Shown here: positions 9,768-19,192 of the stretch, piece by piece
Position numbering within the stretch: position 1 is the stretch's first letter
Layout of the letters: every line of letters begins with the position of its first letter
DNA from: Paraburkholderia caffeinitolerans
GTDB taxonomy: Bacteria > Pseudomonadota > Gammaproteobacteria > Burkholderiales > Burkholderiaceae
Length of the DNA: 64,000 nt
Direction: 5' to 3'
Assembly (NCBI RefSeq): GCF_902859945.1
Contig: NZ_CADIKL010000033.1
Coordinates: 1-64,000 of the forward strand
Made by a program: the position numbers and the translations under genes
Notes under the pieces: model-generated
Told to the model about the DNA's origin: nothing
What the model saw: only the letters and a program-made list of their open reading frames with translations
Database searches by the model: none

Positions 9768-9851
9768 TCAGCCCAGAAACGAGGCTTCGTCGTGCGCCAG
9801 GGCGGGGCCGATCTTGCGCTGGGCGGCTTGTTGCAGGGACGACAGACTCAT
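9768..9851 (-). CDS. possible 27-residue peptide upstream of the CBU_0592-like gene
   Basis: An ATG at 9849-9851 with AAGGA about ten bases upstream opens MSLSSLQQAAQRKIGPALAH and ends DEASFLG. Its TGA overlaps the ATG of a 14-codon ORF (MNGLDTKINRYSTR), whose TAA overlaps the ATG of the membrane-protein gene. This chain of stop-start overlaps looks like a leader-peptide arrangement. There is no homology evidence. Confidence 0.35.
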   Translation of the reverse strand: MSLSSLQQAAQRKIGPALAHDEASFLG

Positions 9852-9925
9852 CGATTCGTCATCCTTATAGATTGAAGGTTTAAAAATGGCGGCGATGCCG
9901 ATGCCTCGCCGCCACGAATATGCGC

Positions 9926-11320
9926 TTATCGCGCCGATTTCAGATCGCCGGGCGTGGCGAGCGGAGCCGTTTTGCGAGCGGGTGCGGAGGCTTCGCTAAG
10001 CAGCTTGCCGCGCGTTTCCGGCGCCAGCGCATACGAAACGAGACCACCGAAGAGGCTGATGCCCGCGGCGATCAGCATCGCCGTGCCCACGCCGTACGAG
10101 CCGATGATGAGCGGCAGCAAGAAGGTGCCGGCCGCTGCGCCGATGCGCGAAAACGCCGTTGCGAAGCCCACGCCGATGCCGCGAATCTCCGTGGGAAACA
10201 CTTCGCCCGGATACACGCCGCACAGCGTCGTCGAGATTGCATTGAATAGCGAGAACGTGAAGAAGCACACGAGGATTAGTGTCGACGAAGCATGCGCGAA
10301 CAGGGCCACGCACATGAGCGCCACTGCGGAGATGAAGAACGGCGGCACGCCGAGCTTGCGACGCCCCACGCGCTCGATCAGCACGACCGCGATCAAGGTG
10401 CCGAGCACGGCCACGCTGTTGAGCACCAGACCGCCCGTGAGGCCTTCCTTGAGCCCGAGCTTTTGCAGCACGACCGGAGCGAATGCGCCGATGGCGAAAT
10501 AGGGCGTCACGTTGCACACCCAGAAGATCGACACGAACATCGTTGTCTTGATGTAGTCGGCGGAAAACAGGCGTCCGAATCCTTGCGCCTTCACCGTGGC
10601 CTGCGCATGCAGATCGAGCTGTTCCTCGTGTCCCATGTGTTCGGCGGCGAGCGCTTTGGCTTCTTCGCGGCGGCCACGGCTCATGAGCCAGCGCGGCGAT
10701 TCGGGCGTGCCCAGGCGCATCAGGAAGACAATGACGGTGGGAATCGTGCTCAGGCCCAGGATGACGTGCCATCCCGCTGCGTTCGATTCGGTCAACATCC
10801 AGCCGAGCGCATACGACACGAGATAGCCCACGTACCACGCGAGTTCGAGCAGGGCGAGCAGTTTGCCGCGCAGGCGCGCCGGTGCGAATTCCGCGAGCAG
10901 CGGCCAGCCGATCGAATAGTCGGCGCCGATCGCGATGCCCATCAGGATGCGCACGACGAAGAGTTGCCACGGCTCGTTGACGAAGAACTGCGCAACGGAG
11001 CCGACCAGGAAGATCGCGAGGTCGATCGTGAACATCGGCTTGCGGCCGACGCGGTCGGCGAGCCAGCCGCCCAGCGGTCCGCCGATAAAGATGCCGATCA
11101 ACGCCGACGCGCCGATCAGCCCTTGCCACGCGAGCGAGAGATGCAGGTCGGCGGTAATCGCCGGCATGACGATGCCGATGCAGCCGAGGATGAAGCCGTC
11201 GATGAACATGCCGCCCCCGATCAGGGCGGTGAGCCGCGTGATGAACCGGCGATGCTTGCCGGAGAGCGCGGGTGGACTATTGCCTGAGAGGGTGGCGGTA
11301 TGAGGAATGCTTTTCGGCAC
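9926..11320 (-). CDS. MFS transporter, sugar-porter/aromatic-acid-symporter type
   Basis: A 464-residue protein with 12 predicted membrane helices. The family loop signature GGWLADRVGRKPMF appears after helix 2 and its second-half counterpart VVLIERVGRRKLG after helix 8. RLRGKLLALLELAW and PTEIRGIGVGF are also typical of the sugar-porter/niacin-type branch. The start at 11320 gives a normal cytoplasmic N-terminus. It is the last gene of a same-strand series that includes a LysR regulator and amine-catabolic enzymes, so it probably imports the substrate of that pathway. The substrate cannot be told from sequence. Confidence 0.88.
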   Translation of the reverse strand: MPKSIPHTATLSGNSPPALSGKHRRFITRLTALIGGGMFIDGFILGCIGIVMPAITADLHLSLAWQGLIGASALIGIFIGGPLGGWLADRVGRKPMFTIDLAIFLVGSVAQFFVNEPWQLFVVRILMGIAIGADYSIGWPLLAEFAPARLRGKLLALLELAWYVGYLVSYALGWMLTESNAAGWHVILGLSTIPTVIVFLMRLGTPESPRWLMSRGRREEAKALAAEHMGHEEQLDLHAQATVKAQGFGRLFSADYIKTTMFVSIFWVCNVTPYFAIGAFAPVVLQKLGLKEGLTGGLVLNSVAVLGTLIAVVLIERVGRRKLGVPPFFISAVALMCVALFAHASSTLILVCFFTFSLFNAISTTLCGVYPGEVFPTEIRGIGVGFATAFSRIGAAAGTFLLPLIIGSYGVGTAMLIAAGISLFGGLVSYALAPETRGKLLSEASAPARKTAPLATPGDLKSAR

Positions 11321-11586
11321 GATGCTGTCTCCTGATGTTTTGTGGGAAGTCAGGTGGGTCCGCGTTGGTTTTTGCTAACCGGCTTTGCTGGCCTTGTTCC
11401 GCGTGAACGCCATGAGCAGTGTGTTGAAGTCAGCGCGCCTGGACAAACGATATTTCGTGCGTGCATTCATCAATTTTTGTCATAGAAAGAGGCGTTGTCC
11501 AGACGTGACGAAGCACGCCCGTACAGCCGGCGTGCAGCGTAGACGCTCGATGAAAACCAGCCTGCGTTACGCGCTTTTGTAATCGT

Positions 11587-12483
11587 TTAGCGCAGCGAAA
11601 GCAGCCAGTCGCGGAAGCTCGCGACGCTCTTGCGACGTTCGTGCGGGCCGGTCGGTTCGAGCACGAGAAATTGCCCTTCGGTCTGCAGCGTTTCGGTAAT
11701 AGGGCGCACGAGCGTGCCGTCTTTCAGATACGGATCGATGAGATTGCGCCAGCCCAGCGCCACGCCCTGGCCGCTCAGTGCGGCCTGGATGACCATCGAA
11801 TAGTTATTGAGGTTGATCTTGTTGCGCGGCGTGACCGGCGTGAGGCCGCTGCGCCGGAACCACTCGCTCCATGTCACCCAGTCGCGTTCGGAATCGTCCA
11901 GCCATAGCCAGGTGCACGACGCGAGGTCCTCGGGCCGATGCAGGGCGCCGTGGCGTGCGAGGTAGGCTGGACTGCATACCGGGAAGATTTCTTCGTTGCA
12001 GATGGGCGTGTATTTGATGTGTTCGGGCGGGCTTTTGCAGTAGTACACCGCCAGATCGCATTCGAGTTTGCGGTAGTCCTTGACGTGATCGTAGGCGACG
12101 ATGCGCAGGTCGATGCCTTCGTGGCTTTCGTTGAATTCGGGAATCCGCGGCAGCAGCCACAGCGACGCAAGCGCGGTGCTGGTCGCAACCGTCACCTGTT
12201 GATCGCCGTGCCAGCGTTTGATGAGTTGCGTGGCGTCCGCGAGCGAGAGCAGGGCTTCCCTGCACGACTGGAAATATTGTTCGCCGGTGGGCGTGAGGCG
12301 CACCGAACGCGTCGTACGATCGAGCAGATGAGCGCCAAGGAGATCTTCAAGCAGGCCAATCTGCCGGCTGATCGCGCCTTGCGTAACACTGAGCTCGTCG
12401 GCGGCGCGTGTGAAGCTGCCAAGGCGTGCAGTCGCTTCGAATGCGACCAGCGCCTTGAACGGTGGCAGTGGCTGGATCCTCAT
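11587..12483 (-). CDS. LysR-family transcriptional regulator, GcvA-like
   Basis: A 298-residue protein. The N-terminal winged helix (residues about 5-65) contains FKALVAFEATARLGSFTRAA and LSVTQGAISRQIGLLED, the standard LysR HTH, followed by a periplasmic-binding-like effector domain. The PLPPFKALVAFEATAR start is typical of the GcvA/AmpR-like branch. It sits between the catabolic operon (12646-18456) and the MFS gene, all on the minus strand, and is likely their regulator. A TATATATA stretch and a 12-bp inverted repeat (12533-12580) lie upstream of its start. The effector is unknown. Confidence 0.9.
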   Translation of the reverse strand: MRIQPLPPFKALVAFEATARLGSFTRAADELSVTQGAISRQIGLLEDLLGAHLLDRTTRSVRLTPTGEQYFQSCREALLSLADATQLIKRWHGDQQVTVATSTALASLWLLPRIPEFNESHEGIDLRIVAYDHVKDYRKLECDLAVYYCKSPPEHIKYTPICNEEIFPVCSPAYLARHGALHRPEDLASCTWLWLDDSERDWVTWSEWFRRSGLTPVTPRNKINLNNYSMVIQAALSGQGVALGWRNLIDPYLKDGTLVRPITETLQTEGQFLVLEPTGPHERRKSVASFRDWLLSLR

Positions 12484-12532
12484 GGGAAGGCGTGTCTCCG
12501 GGGACTTCTTTATATATATGCGATCGAACGCG

Positions 12533-12580
12533 ATTTCAGGTCTGGACGGCGCTGCGCGAGCGTGTCTTCAGACCTGAAAT
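12533..12580. promoter_or_regulatory. 12-bp inverted repeat between the cupin and LysR genes
   Basis: ATTTCAGGTCTG (12533-12544) and CAGACCTGAAAT (12569-12580) are perfect reverse complements with a 24-base spacer. The repeat lies 49-97 bases upstream of the LysR start and 66 bases after the end of the cupin gene. It could be the LysR autoregulatory operator or a long stem terminating the operon. The absence of a T-tract favours an operator. Confidence 0.55.
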
Positions 12581-12645
12581 TGTGCCTTAACGCCATACAG
12601 CGTCAAGCCACGTCCGGGCGGCCAACGCCCGTGCTTTTACCGCGC

Positions 12646-13056
12646 CTAGCGGGGCTGGAGGCAGTCGGCGGGGTCGTCTGGGCATGCCTCGTCGCAGCGC
12701 TTTTTCCAGTCGCCGGGATAGACGACATAGCCGAATAGCGCGAATCCCGAATAGACCAGCGCCGTGCACTTCGGGATCCACAATACCTGTCCCGGTTTAA
12801 TCTGGTGCGCCACGCCATTCGCCGTGACTTCCAGGCAGCCCTCGATCGTGAAGATCACCTCTTCGTAGAGCGTCGTCCAACTCACTTGCGCACCCTCCCA
12901 GCGCGCGAAGCCCACGCCCAGGTTCGGCGAAATCTCGTCGCTCAGCGCCCGCGCGACGTAGGCGGCGCCAGGCGGCCCGCCGCGCACGACAAAGCCCAGC
13001 TCCGCGTGATCGACGAGCTGCACGCCCGTGGCTGCTTTCATGCGTGTTTCGCTCAT
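12646..13056 (-). CDS. cupin protein, EutQ-like
   Basis: A 136-residue single-domain cupin. TTLYEEVIFTIEGCLEVTANG, then GQVLWIPKCTALVY, match the two conserved cupin boxes, in the style of EutQ-like ethanolamine-utilisation proteins. The C-terminus is Cys-rich (KKRCDEACPDDPADCL). The start at 13056 overlaps the stop of the FAD oxidoreductase gene by four bases (ATGA), showing translational coupling; the apparent longer frame upstream is only the other strand's overlap. It is the last gene of the catabolic operon. Its role may be binding or isomerising a small polar intermediate, but that is not established. Confidence 0.85.
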   Translation of the reverse strand: MSETRMKAATGVQLVDHAELGFVVRGGPPGAAYVARALSDEISPNLGVGFARWEGAQVSWTTLYEEVIFTIEGCLEVTANGVAHQIKPGQVLWIPKCTALVYSGFALFGYVVYPGDWKKRCDEACPDDPADCLQPR

Positions 13057-14369
13057 ACTTCCGCCCGGCTGTTCCAGGCCGCGAGGCGAATTCGCGTGCG
13101 CACGCCAATGCCCAGGAATGGCTCGGGCGGATTGAGCGAGGGCATGCCCGTGACCGCATGAATATCGTCGAGCAGCGAGGACGTTGCGCCTACCGCCCGA
13201 TCGGCAAGCAGCGTGCCGGAGATCGTTCCCCATGCCGCGCCAACGCCGTTGTCGCATGCAGAGGCGAATACGCCGTCTTCCAGTTGGCCGAAGAAGTTGG
13301 TGAAATTGCGCGAGATTGCGTAGACGCCGCCCCAGGTGTGCGTGAAGGGCACATCGGCGAGATCGGGGAAGCGCGCGAGGAACGCCTTGCGGTGTTCCGC
13401 ACGGATGCTTTCGCGCGTGCTGTCGTCGACGCTGCGGCCGTACTTCGGCACATGCTTATAGGTGTTGCGGATGATGATGCGGCGATCCTGGGTCATGCGC
13501 ACGGTGGTGCCCGCGTGGTCGGCGGGCGTCAAGCCCCAGTCGAACGTGCCGCTATAGCGCTTGCATTGCGCGGCATTCAGCGGCGCGGTCCAGCTTGCGA
13601 ACGTCATCACTGGCAGCAGGCGATTGTGCAGATAGCCGAATTCGCGCGTGAAGATGCTTGTGCCCAGCAGCAGGCGCGGCGTGTGGATCTGGCCATCGGC
13701 GCCATGCAGCACGTAGCCGCCGAGGCCATCGCGCTCCACGCGCTGGATCGCGGAGTTTTCGAGCAGTTCGACGTTCTCGGGCAGCGAACGCGCGAGGCCG
13801 CGCACCAGTGCGGCGGGCTGCATCAGATAGCAGCCGGACGTGAACACCGCGCGGCTGTAGTGCGTGGTGCCGAGCACCTTCGCCAGTTCGCGGCCTTCGA
13901 CTGCATGGAACGGTTCGCCGAGCGCGGCCATCAGCTTTTCGAAGTGCGCGAGATAGGCGAGACCGCGTTCGCCGACCGCGCCCTGGTACTTGCCGGCGTG
14001 CGACCACTGGCACGCGATGCCATGTTCGTCGACGAGCGATTGCAGTTGCGCGATGGCCGTGCGGTTCAGGCGCAGCAGGCGCTGCTTGAATTGTGCATCG
14101 GGATTTTCGAGCGCGAATTTGTGCGGCAGGTCGATCACGAAACCCGAGTTGCGGCCCGAGGCGCCTTCGCCGACGCGCTGGGCATCCACCAGCACGATGC
14201 GCGCGTCGGGTTCGTGTTCGGCCAGGCGTCGCGCGGCTGCGAGTCCGGCGAAGCCGGCGCCGATCACGGCGTAATCGGCGCGCTGGCTACCGCTCAGGCG
14301 TCGCGCGGGTTGTGGCGGCGGCAAGGCGGCGTACCAGCCACAGGTTTTGTCGTCATGGGGCAGATTCAT
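13053..14369 (-). CDS. FAD-dependent oxidoreductase, PuuB/DadA-like (DAO superfamily)
   Basis: A 438-residue protein. An N-terminal Rossmann FAD motif (DYAVIGAGFAGLAAARRLAE, residues about 32-51) is followed by the GASGRNSGF signature of gamma-glutamylputrescine oxidase-like DAO enzymes. A C-terminal FAD-contact stretch reads SACDNGVGAAWGTISG. The family oxidises secondary or primary amines to imines/aldehydes plus ammonia or amine. Its place with an aldehyde dehydrogenase and a Rieske oxygenase suggests stepwise N-dealkylation or deamination of a quaternary or tertiary amine. The gene is coupled to the downstream cupin (ATGA) and lies 20 bases after the rubredoxin-reductase fusion. Confidence 0.88.
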   Translation of the reverse strand: MNLPHDDKTCGWYAALPPPQPARRLSGSQRADYAVIGAGFAGLAAARRLAEHEPDARIVLVDAQRVGEGASGRNSGFVIDLPHKFALENPDAQFKQRLLRLNRTAIAQLQSLVDEHGIACQWSHAGKYQGAVGERGLAYLAHFEKLMAALGEPFHAVEGRELAKVLGTTHYSRAVFTSGCYLMQPAALVRGLARSLPENVELLENSAIQRVERDGLGGYVLHGADGQIHTPRLLLGTSIFTREFGYLHNRLLPVMTFASWTAPLNAAQCKRYSGTFDWGLTPADHAGTTVRMTQDRRIIIRNTYKHVPKYGRSVDDSTRESIRAEHRKAFLARFPDLADVPFTHTWGGVYAISRNFTNFFGQLEDGVFASACDNGVGAAWGTISGTLLADRAVGATSSLLDDIHAVTGMPSLNPPEPFLGIGVRTRIRLAAWNSRAEV

Positions 14370-14389
14370 GGTGTGCGTTCTGTAGTCAG

Positions 14390-15772
14390 TCAGTTAGCCT
14401 GCTGGCACTGTTCCACCCAGCGGCCGCGCAAAGCTTGCGCGCGCTGGCCGATCAGCGCGAAGCCGCGCATCTTGCCGTGGCTGTCGAAGTGGCCGCAGCT
14501 GAAGCCGTCCTCGGTGGCGTCGATGCGCCATTCGCCTTCCGGCGCGGCAGGCGGCAACAGCATCAACGGCGCCGCGGGCGTCTTCACTTGCACGGGCATC
14601 GGCGGATAAAGCACGTCCGTCGGCTGGCCGGTCAGGGTGTGCGCGAGCGCATCGACGCCGTGATTGATCGGCGCGAGATAGGGCGCGGGCCGGCCATCGA
14701 TTTCGACGCAATCGCCCAGCGCGTAAATGTCGGGCAAGCTGGTGCGCAGTTGCGCGTCGGTGCGGATGCCGCGTCCGACCTCCACGCCGCATGCCGCTGC
14801 CAGCGCGACGTTCGGTGCGAGGCCCACGGCCGAGATCACCACTTCGGCTTCGATGCGCGCGCCGTCGGCGAGCGCGAGCGTCCAGTTGCCGGGCGCGCCC
14901 GTGATTTCCCGCACCGAGTTTTGCAGATGCCACTGCACGCCGAGCGCGGCGAGGGCGTCTTGCAGATGGTTGCCCGCTTCCTGTGGCATGAGCCGTTCGA
15001 GCGGCCATTTGCCGATGCCGATCACGCTCACGTGCAGACCACGCTTGGCGAGATCGTTGGCAAACTCGCAACCGATCAAGCCGTCACCGACGATGGCGAC
15101 ACGCGAGACGCCATCGAGACGGCTGCGCAGGAGGCGGTAATCGTCGAGGTTATTGACGCTCAGCAGCGCGTCGGCGCGGCCCGCGACATCGAGCCGGATC
15201 GGGCTTGCACCCAGCGCGAGCACGAGCTTCGAATAGGGCATCGCGCCGTAGCGGGTGTGCAGGGCGCGCGCCTCGGCGTCGATCGATTCGACTTCGCAGC
15301 GTGGATAGACGCGGATCTTCAAGCGCCGCTCGATATCGAATGGGGTTTCGCTGATGAGCGCCTCGGCGCTGCGGTCTTGCGAGGTGGCGATCGACAGCGC
15401 GGGCTTGGAATACAGATCGCCCGATTCGCGGGTGAGCACCACGATTTCCGCGTTCGCGTCGTGTTTCCGGATGGCTTGCGCGAGGCTATAACCCGCATGC
15501 CCCGAGCCGACGATGACGATCGGGCCCTCTCGGCGCGGCGCGGCCGGTGCGGGCACAGGTTTAGCCGCCGGCGTGGGCGCGGCGGGCGCGGCAGCGACCG
15601 CTTCTTCGCGGATCTCGATCATCTCGAAGTCCGCTTTGCCTACGCCGCAATCGGGGCATTTCCAGTCGTCGGGGACGTCTTCCCAGCGCGTGCCGGCGGC
15701 GATCCCGTCCTTGGGCCAGCCCTCGGCCTCATCGTAAATGAGGCCGCAAATGATACAGAGCCACTTTTTCAT
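14390..15772 (-). CDS. rubredoxin fused to NAD(P)H:rubredoxin reductase
   Basis: A 460-residue fusion. Residues 1-55 are a complete rubredoxin ([14 protein letters not shown], then [15 protein letters not shown]: two CxxC iron ligands). An Ala/Pro-rich linker of about 30 residues leads to a pyridine-nucleotide-disulfide-type reductase (FAD motif [17 protein letters not shown] near residue 85; NAD motif [17 protein letters not shown] in the middle; ALGDC near the end). The start at 15772 gives the canonical rubredoxin N-terminus; an upstream extension is antisense to the neighbouring gene. Electron flow from NAD(P)H through FAD to rubredoxin within one chain would suit reduction of the Rieske oxygenase encoded two genes upstream. 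Alkane-hydroxylase systems usually keep these as separate proteins. Confidence 0.9.
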   Translation of the reverse strand: MKKWLCIICGLIYDEAEGWPKDGIAAGTRWEDVPDDWKCPDCGVGKADFEMIEIREEAVAAAPAAPTPAAKPVPAPAAPRREGPIVIVGSGHAGYSLAQAIRKHDANAEIVVLTRESGDLYSKPALSIATSQDRSAEALISETPFDIERRLKIRVYPRCEVESIDAEARALHTRYGAMPYSKLVLALGASPIRLDVAGRADALLSVNNLDDYRLLRSRLDGVSRVAIVGDGLIGCEFANDLAKRGLHVSVIGIGKWPLERLMPQEAGNHLQDALAALGVQWHLQNSVREITGAPGNWTLALADGARIEAEVVISAVGLAPNVALAAACGVEVGRGIRTDAQLRTSLPDIYALGDCVEIDGRPAPYLAPINHGVDALAHTLTGQPTDVLYPPMPVQVKTPAAPLMLLPPAAPEGEWRIDATEDGFSCGHFDSHGKMRGFALIGQRAQALRGRWVEQCQQAN

Positions 15773-15783
15773 CGTCGTACCTC

Positions 15784-17232
15784 TTAACCTTCGGCAACCC
15801 GGATCGCGACGTTTTTCGTCTGCACATAGCTGTAGATTGCTTCCTGACCCTTCTCGCGGCCGAAGCCGGAGAGCCCCACGCCGCCGAACGGCGTTTCGAT
15901 CCCGCCCGCGTACCACTCGTTGACGAACACCTGACCCGCTCGCAGGCGTCGCGCGAAGCGCAGCGCGCGATTGACGTCGCGCGTGAACACGCCGGCAACG
16001 AGGCCATACGGCGTGCCGTTGGCGATGGCGACGGCTTGCTCTTCGGTGTCGAAGGGAATCACGCTGAGTACCGGGCCGAATACCTCTTCGCAGGCAATGG
16101 CCATCTCGGGATTCACGCCCGCGAACACGGTCGGCTGCATATAGAAGCCCGTGCGGTTGGCGACGCGTGCGCCGCCTGCGACCGGCTGCGCGCCCTCGGC
16201 GATTGCCGCTTCGCACAGGGCGACCACGCGTTCGAGCTGTTGCCCGCTGATCAGGGGCGTGTGATCGGGGTCCTGCTCGCCCGGGCCGATGGTGAGGCCG
16301 CGTGCGAGTTGCGCGACATCGGCGACGACTTCGTCATAGATGTCGCGGTGCACGACAAGGCGCGACATCGCTGAGCACACCTGGCCGGAATTGAAGAAGA
16401 TGCCGCTTTTCACGCTGGCGAGCAGTTGCGCGCGGTCCGAGTCGGCAAAGACGATGGCCGCCGATTTGCCGCCGAGTTCCATCACGCTGGGCGTGGCCCA
16501 TTGCGCGGCGGCGGCGAGGATCGAGCGGCCGGTCGCGACCGACCCCGTGAAGACGATTTGCCTCGTCTGCGGGCTGGCGGCGAGATGCGCGCCGACATCG
16601 CGACCCAGGCCGCACAACAATTGCACCGCGCCGCGCGGCAGACCGGCCCGTGCGATGGCTTCGAACAGTACGCACATGCCGAGCGGCGAAAGCTCGGGCG
16701 ACTTCACGACGACGGCGTTGCCCGCCGCAAGCGCCGGGGCGAGCGAGCGCGCGCAAATCGAAACCGGGAAATTCCACGGCACGATCTGCACCGACACGCC
16801 CATCGGCTCGTAGCGCGTGAAGTCGACGTAGTCGTCGCCGAGCGGCACCGAGATGCCTTCGAGCTTGTCGGCGAGACCCGCGTAGTACTCGAAGTAGCGC
16901 GCGGCTTCGGCAAATTCGTCGCGGGCGTCGCTAAGGCGCTTGCCGTTTTCGAGGCAAAGCATGCGCGCGCCTTCTTCCGTCACCGCGCGGATTTCGTCGG
17001 CAATGCGCAGCAGCCAGCGTACGCGTTCGGCGGGCCGTTGCCGCGTGAGCTCGCCGCTGGCGGCGCAGCGCGTGGCGGCGTCGAGCGCGCGCTGGGCGTC
17101 TTCGACGCTGGCGAGCGCGATGCTGGCGAACGGCTCGCCGTTCGCCGGGTTGGTCACGTCCAGACGGTTCGGGCAGTCCACCCATTCGCCGTCGATGTAG
17201 TTGAGCCAGTGATGACCGATCGAGCGTTCCAT
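15784..17232 (-). CDS. NAD(P)-dependent aldehyde dehydrogenase
   Basis: A 482-residue ALDH-superfamily protein. Visible are the catalytic Asn in VPWNFPVS, the Glu in [12 protein letters not shown] (about residue 248) and the nucleophile Cys in [11 protein letters not shown] (about 285). The C-terminal [15 protein letters not shown] resembles betaine/gamma-aminobutyraldehyde-type enzymes. It oxidises the aldehyde produced by the neighbouring FAD oxidase or oxygenase to the acid. It follows the Rieske gene after three bases and precedes the rubredoxin fusion by eleven, so it belongs to one transcript. Confidence 0.92.
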   Translation of the reverse strand: MERSIGHHWLNYIDGEWVDCPNRLDVTNPANGEPFASIALASVEDAQRALDAATRCAASGELTRQRPAERVRWLLRIADEIRAVTEEGARMLCLENGKRLSDARDEFAEAARYFEYYAGLADKLEGISVPLGDDYVDFTRYEPMGVSVQIVPWNFPVSICARSLAPALAAGNAVVVKSPELSPLGMCVLFEAIARAGLPRGAVQLLCGLGRDVGAHLAASPQTRQIVFTGSVATGRSILAAAAQWATPSVMELGGKSAAIVFADSDRAQLLASVKSGIFFNSGQVCSAMSRLVVHRDIYDEVVADVAQLARGLTIGPGEQDPDHTPLISGQQLERVVALCEAAIAEGAQPVAGGARVANRTGFYMQPTVFAGVNPEMAIACEEVFGPVLSVIPFDTEEQAVAIANGTPYGLVAGVFTRDVNRALRFARRLRAGQVFVNEWYAGGIETPFGGVGLSGFGREKGQEAIYSYVQTKNVAIRVAEG

Positions 17233-17235
17233 GGC

Positions 17236-18456
17236 TTACTCCGCGCGTTGCTGGTCCGGGTTTTGAGCTTGCCCATGTGCAAGTACGCGGCGCGCCATCC
17301 ACTGATGAAAGTAGTGCGTCGGCTGGTCCATCTCCGGAGAGAACACGCCTCCCTTGAAACCCGGCGACTGGCGGCCCGCCTGCATGCCTTGCACCGCGCC
17401 GATGTCTTCCGAAAACACCACGCGCCACGCATTCAGCACGGCCTGGCGGCTGGCCTCGTATTGCGGCGCGTCGGCGGCGTCCTTGCCGACGAACAGCAGG
17501 CGAAGGTGCTCGACCGTGCGGTTCGCGGCCAGCGGTTGCAGCATCATCGCGAACGCGTGGTCGGCCTGGATGCCGAGCAGCACGTTCGGGAACAGCGCGA
17601 CGTATTCGGCCGTGCGCATGCGGTCGGCGGGCCAGGACGGGAAGGTCGGCAGGGACGTGCCTTCGACGTCGGCGAGGTTATACGCGTAGCTGCCCTGACC
17701 GGCGAATTGATCGGCGAATGCGATGTTGTAGTGATCTTCGAGGCGCGAATACGAGTTCAGTGACGGATGGACCCAGGGCAGGTGATAGGCCTCGCAGTAG
17801 TTCTCGACTGCGAGCTTCCAGTTGCACTTGACCTCGACCGACCAGGCGCCGCCTTCGTTCGGCACGGTCATGAGCGCATTGCCGTCGTCGCCGAGGAATT
17901 TGGACCAGCGTTCGGTCAGCGGACGCACGACCTCCGCGAAATCGGGCGCGGTTCCCGAGAGATTCACGAACACCATGCCCATCCAGACATGGCTGCGCAG
18001 CGCCTTCAGACCGTGTTTTTCGCACGGCACGCGCGCGTCCTTGTGCTGATTGATGCCGCCCACGTGCGGCGTGCCCTTGAGCGTGCCGTTCAGGTCGTAA
18101 GTCCACGAATGGTACGGGCAGCGGATGACGCCCTGAATTTCCCCGGCTTCCTGCACCAGCTTCATGCCGCGATGGCTGCAGACGTTATGGAACACCTGCA
18201 AGACGCCTTCGCGATTGCGCGTGATGAGCAGCGGCAGCCCCATGAAGTCGACGGGCTTCACGGAGGACGGCTGCTTGAGATCGTCCGCGAAACCGACGCA
18301 CACCCACTCCTGGCTCAGCACGGTGTCGCGCTCGACCTCGAAGTATTGCTCGCTCGTGTAGAACGCATTACCGAGGCCGGCGGCCTGCTCGATGGGGTTG
18401 AGCACCGTTTGCAACTGGCTGAGGGGGAAGTACTTGATTTCAGTGGGGGCGTTCAT
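17236..18456 (-). CDS. Rieske non-haem iron oxygenase, alpha subunit
   Basis: A 406-residue oxygenase. The Rieske [2Fe-2S] site is CSHRG...CPYHSW (CxH-x17-CxxH, about residues 85-110). The mononuclear iron site begins ENYCEAYHLPWVHPSL (two His four apart plus a later acidic ligand). No beta subunit is encoded nearby, as in the homotrimeric enzymes acting on quaternary amines (glycine betaine, carnitine or stachydrine monooxygenases). The ATG at 18456 is chosen because GGAG lies ten bases upstream; the ATG at 18471 has no SD. It heads the operon and probably carries out the first oxidative N-dealkylation. The real substrate is unknown. Confidence 0.9.
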   Translation of the reverse strand: MNAPTEIKYFPLSQLQTVLNPIEQAAGLGNAFYTSEQYFEVERDTVLSQEWVCVGFADDLKQPSSVKPVDFMGLPLLITRNREGVLQVFHNVCSHRGMKLVQEAGEIQGVIRCPYHSWTYDLNGTLKGTPHVGGINQHKDARVPCEKHGLKALRSHVWMGMVFVNLSGTAPDFAEVVRPLTERWSKFLGDDGNALMTVPNEGGAWSVEVKCNWKLAVENYCEAYHLPWVHPSLNSYSRLEDHYNIAFADQFAGQGSYAYNLADVEGTSLPTFPSWPADRMRTAEYVALFPNVLLGIQADHAFAMMLQPLAANRTVEHLRLLFVGKDAADAPQYEASRQAVLNAWRVVFSEDIGAVQGMQAGRQSPGFKGGVFSPEMDQPTHYFHQWMARRVLAHGQAQNPDQQRAE

Positions 18457-18732
18457 CGTGTTTGTCTCCATGGCACGTTCGCGTAACTTGTTTCACCGGA
18501 GCCTTCGGAAGGCCGGGATTGGTGAAAATTATCGAAGTGCTCAACGGCGACAACAAACGATTCTTTGGCGGTGAATTAATTAGAAAAACTCATGGACGCG
18601 CCCGGCGGGGCGGGTTGCACCGAACGGGCGGATCGGTCTGGCTGGTCCGCTGGTATGACTTTCATGGCGGGCATCCGACTATTACGTTTCCGACCTGAGA
18701 AGCTATGCTGCTCGTTACCACAGGAGGCGTAC

Positions 18733-19155
18733 ATGGCAGAGACATGGCAATTCCAGATCCGGATTACCGTTACGCCCGAACTGGCCGAGGCGTTGCGCGC
18801 GCGTACCCAACATGAAGGGCGCGATTTACTCGAAGCGGTCTTGCGTGAGCGCAGCGCCTCGTTGAAGTGTCAGTACGATGCGTTCGCCGAGTACGTCGAG
18901 GAGGCGGAGCGGGAGGGGCAGGAGCGCTATCCCTTGTACCAATGGACGAAGGATACGATCGATAACCCCGAGAAAAAGGCGAAGTATCTAAAGTCGTTCA
19001 CTGTGTACGTTCGAGGGGACGAGGTCTACGACAGGGAAACAGCCGACTGGCTGCACGAGCGGCTCTCGGCCCTCGCCGGCAAGCTGGGCATCGAAGCAGT
19101 GAGCCGGTTCGATACGAACCCGGCCAACAATCCGCAACCGCCCGCGCGGAAGTGA
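18733..19155 (+). CDS. unknown 140-residue soluble protein
   Basis: An excellent ribosome binding site (AGGAGG, six bases before the ATG at 18733) supports this gene. The protein begins MAETWQFQIRITVTPELAEA and is acidic in the middle (EYVEEAEREGQERYPLYQW). It has no signal peptide or membrane helix and ends in a Pro-rich tail. The beta-strand plus helix start (FQIRITVTPELAEALRAR) hints at a small ferredoxin-like fold, but no family is recognised. It is transcribed alone, divergent from the Rieske operon and convergent with the ODP gene. Confidence 0.7.
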   Translation: MAETWQFQIRITVTPELAEALRARTQHEGRDLLEAVLRERSASLKCQYDAFAEYVEEAEREGQERYPLYQWTKDTIDNPEKKAKYLKSFTVYVRGDEVYDRETADWLHERLSALAGKLGIEAVSRFDTNPANNPQPPARK

Positions 19156-19192
19156 GGCGCAAGGGCTCCGAAGCGATCCCTTGCCCTAGCGC

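Noticed and set aside
13044-14609. 521-codon plus-strand ORF opposite the FAD oxidoreductase
   Set aside because: Arg/Ala/His-rich antisense text; the minus-strand frame has an intact FAD motif and coupling to the cupin.
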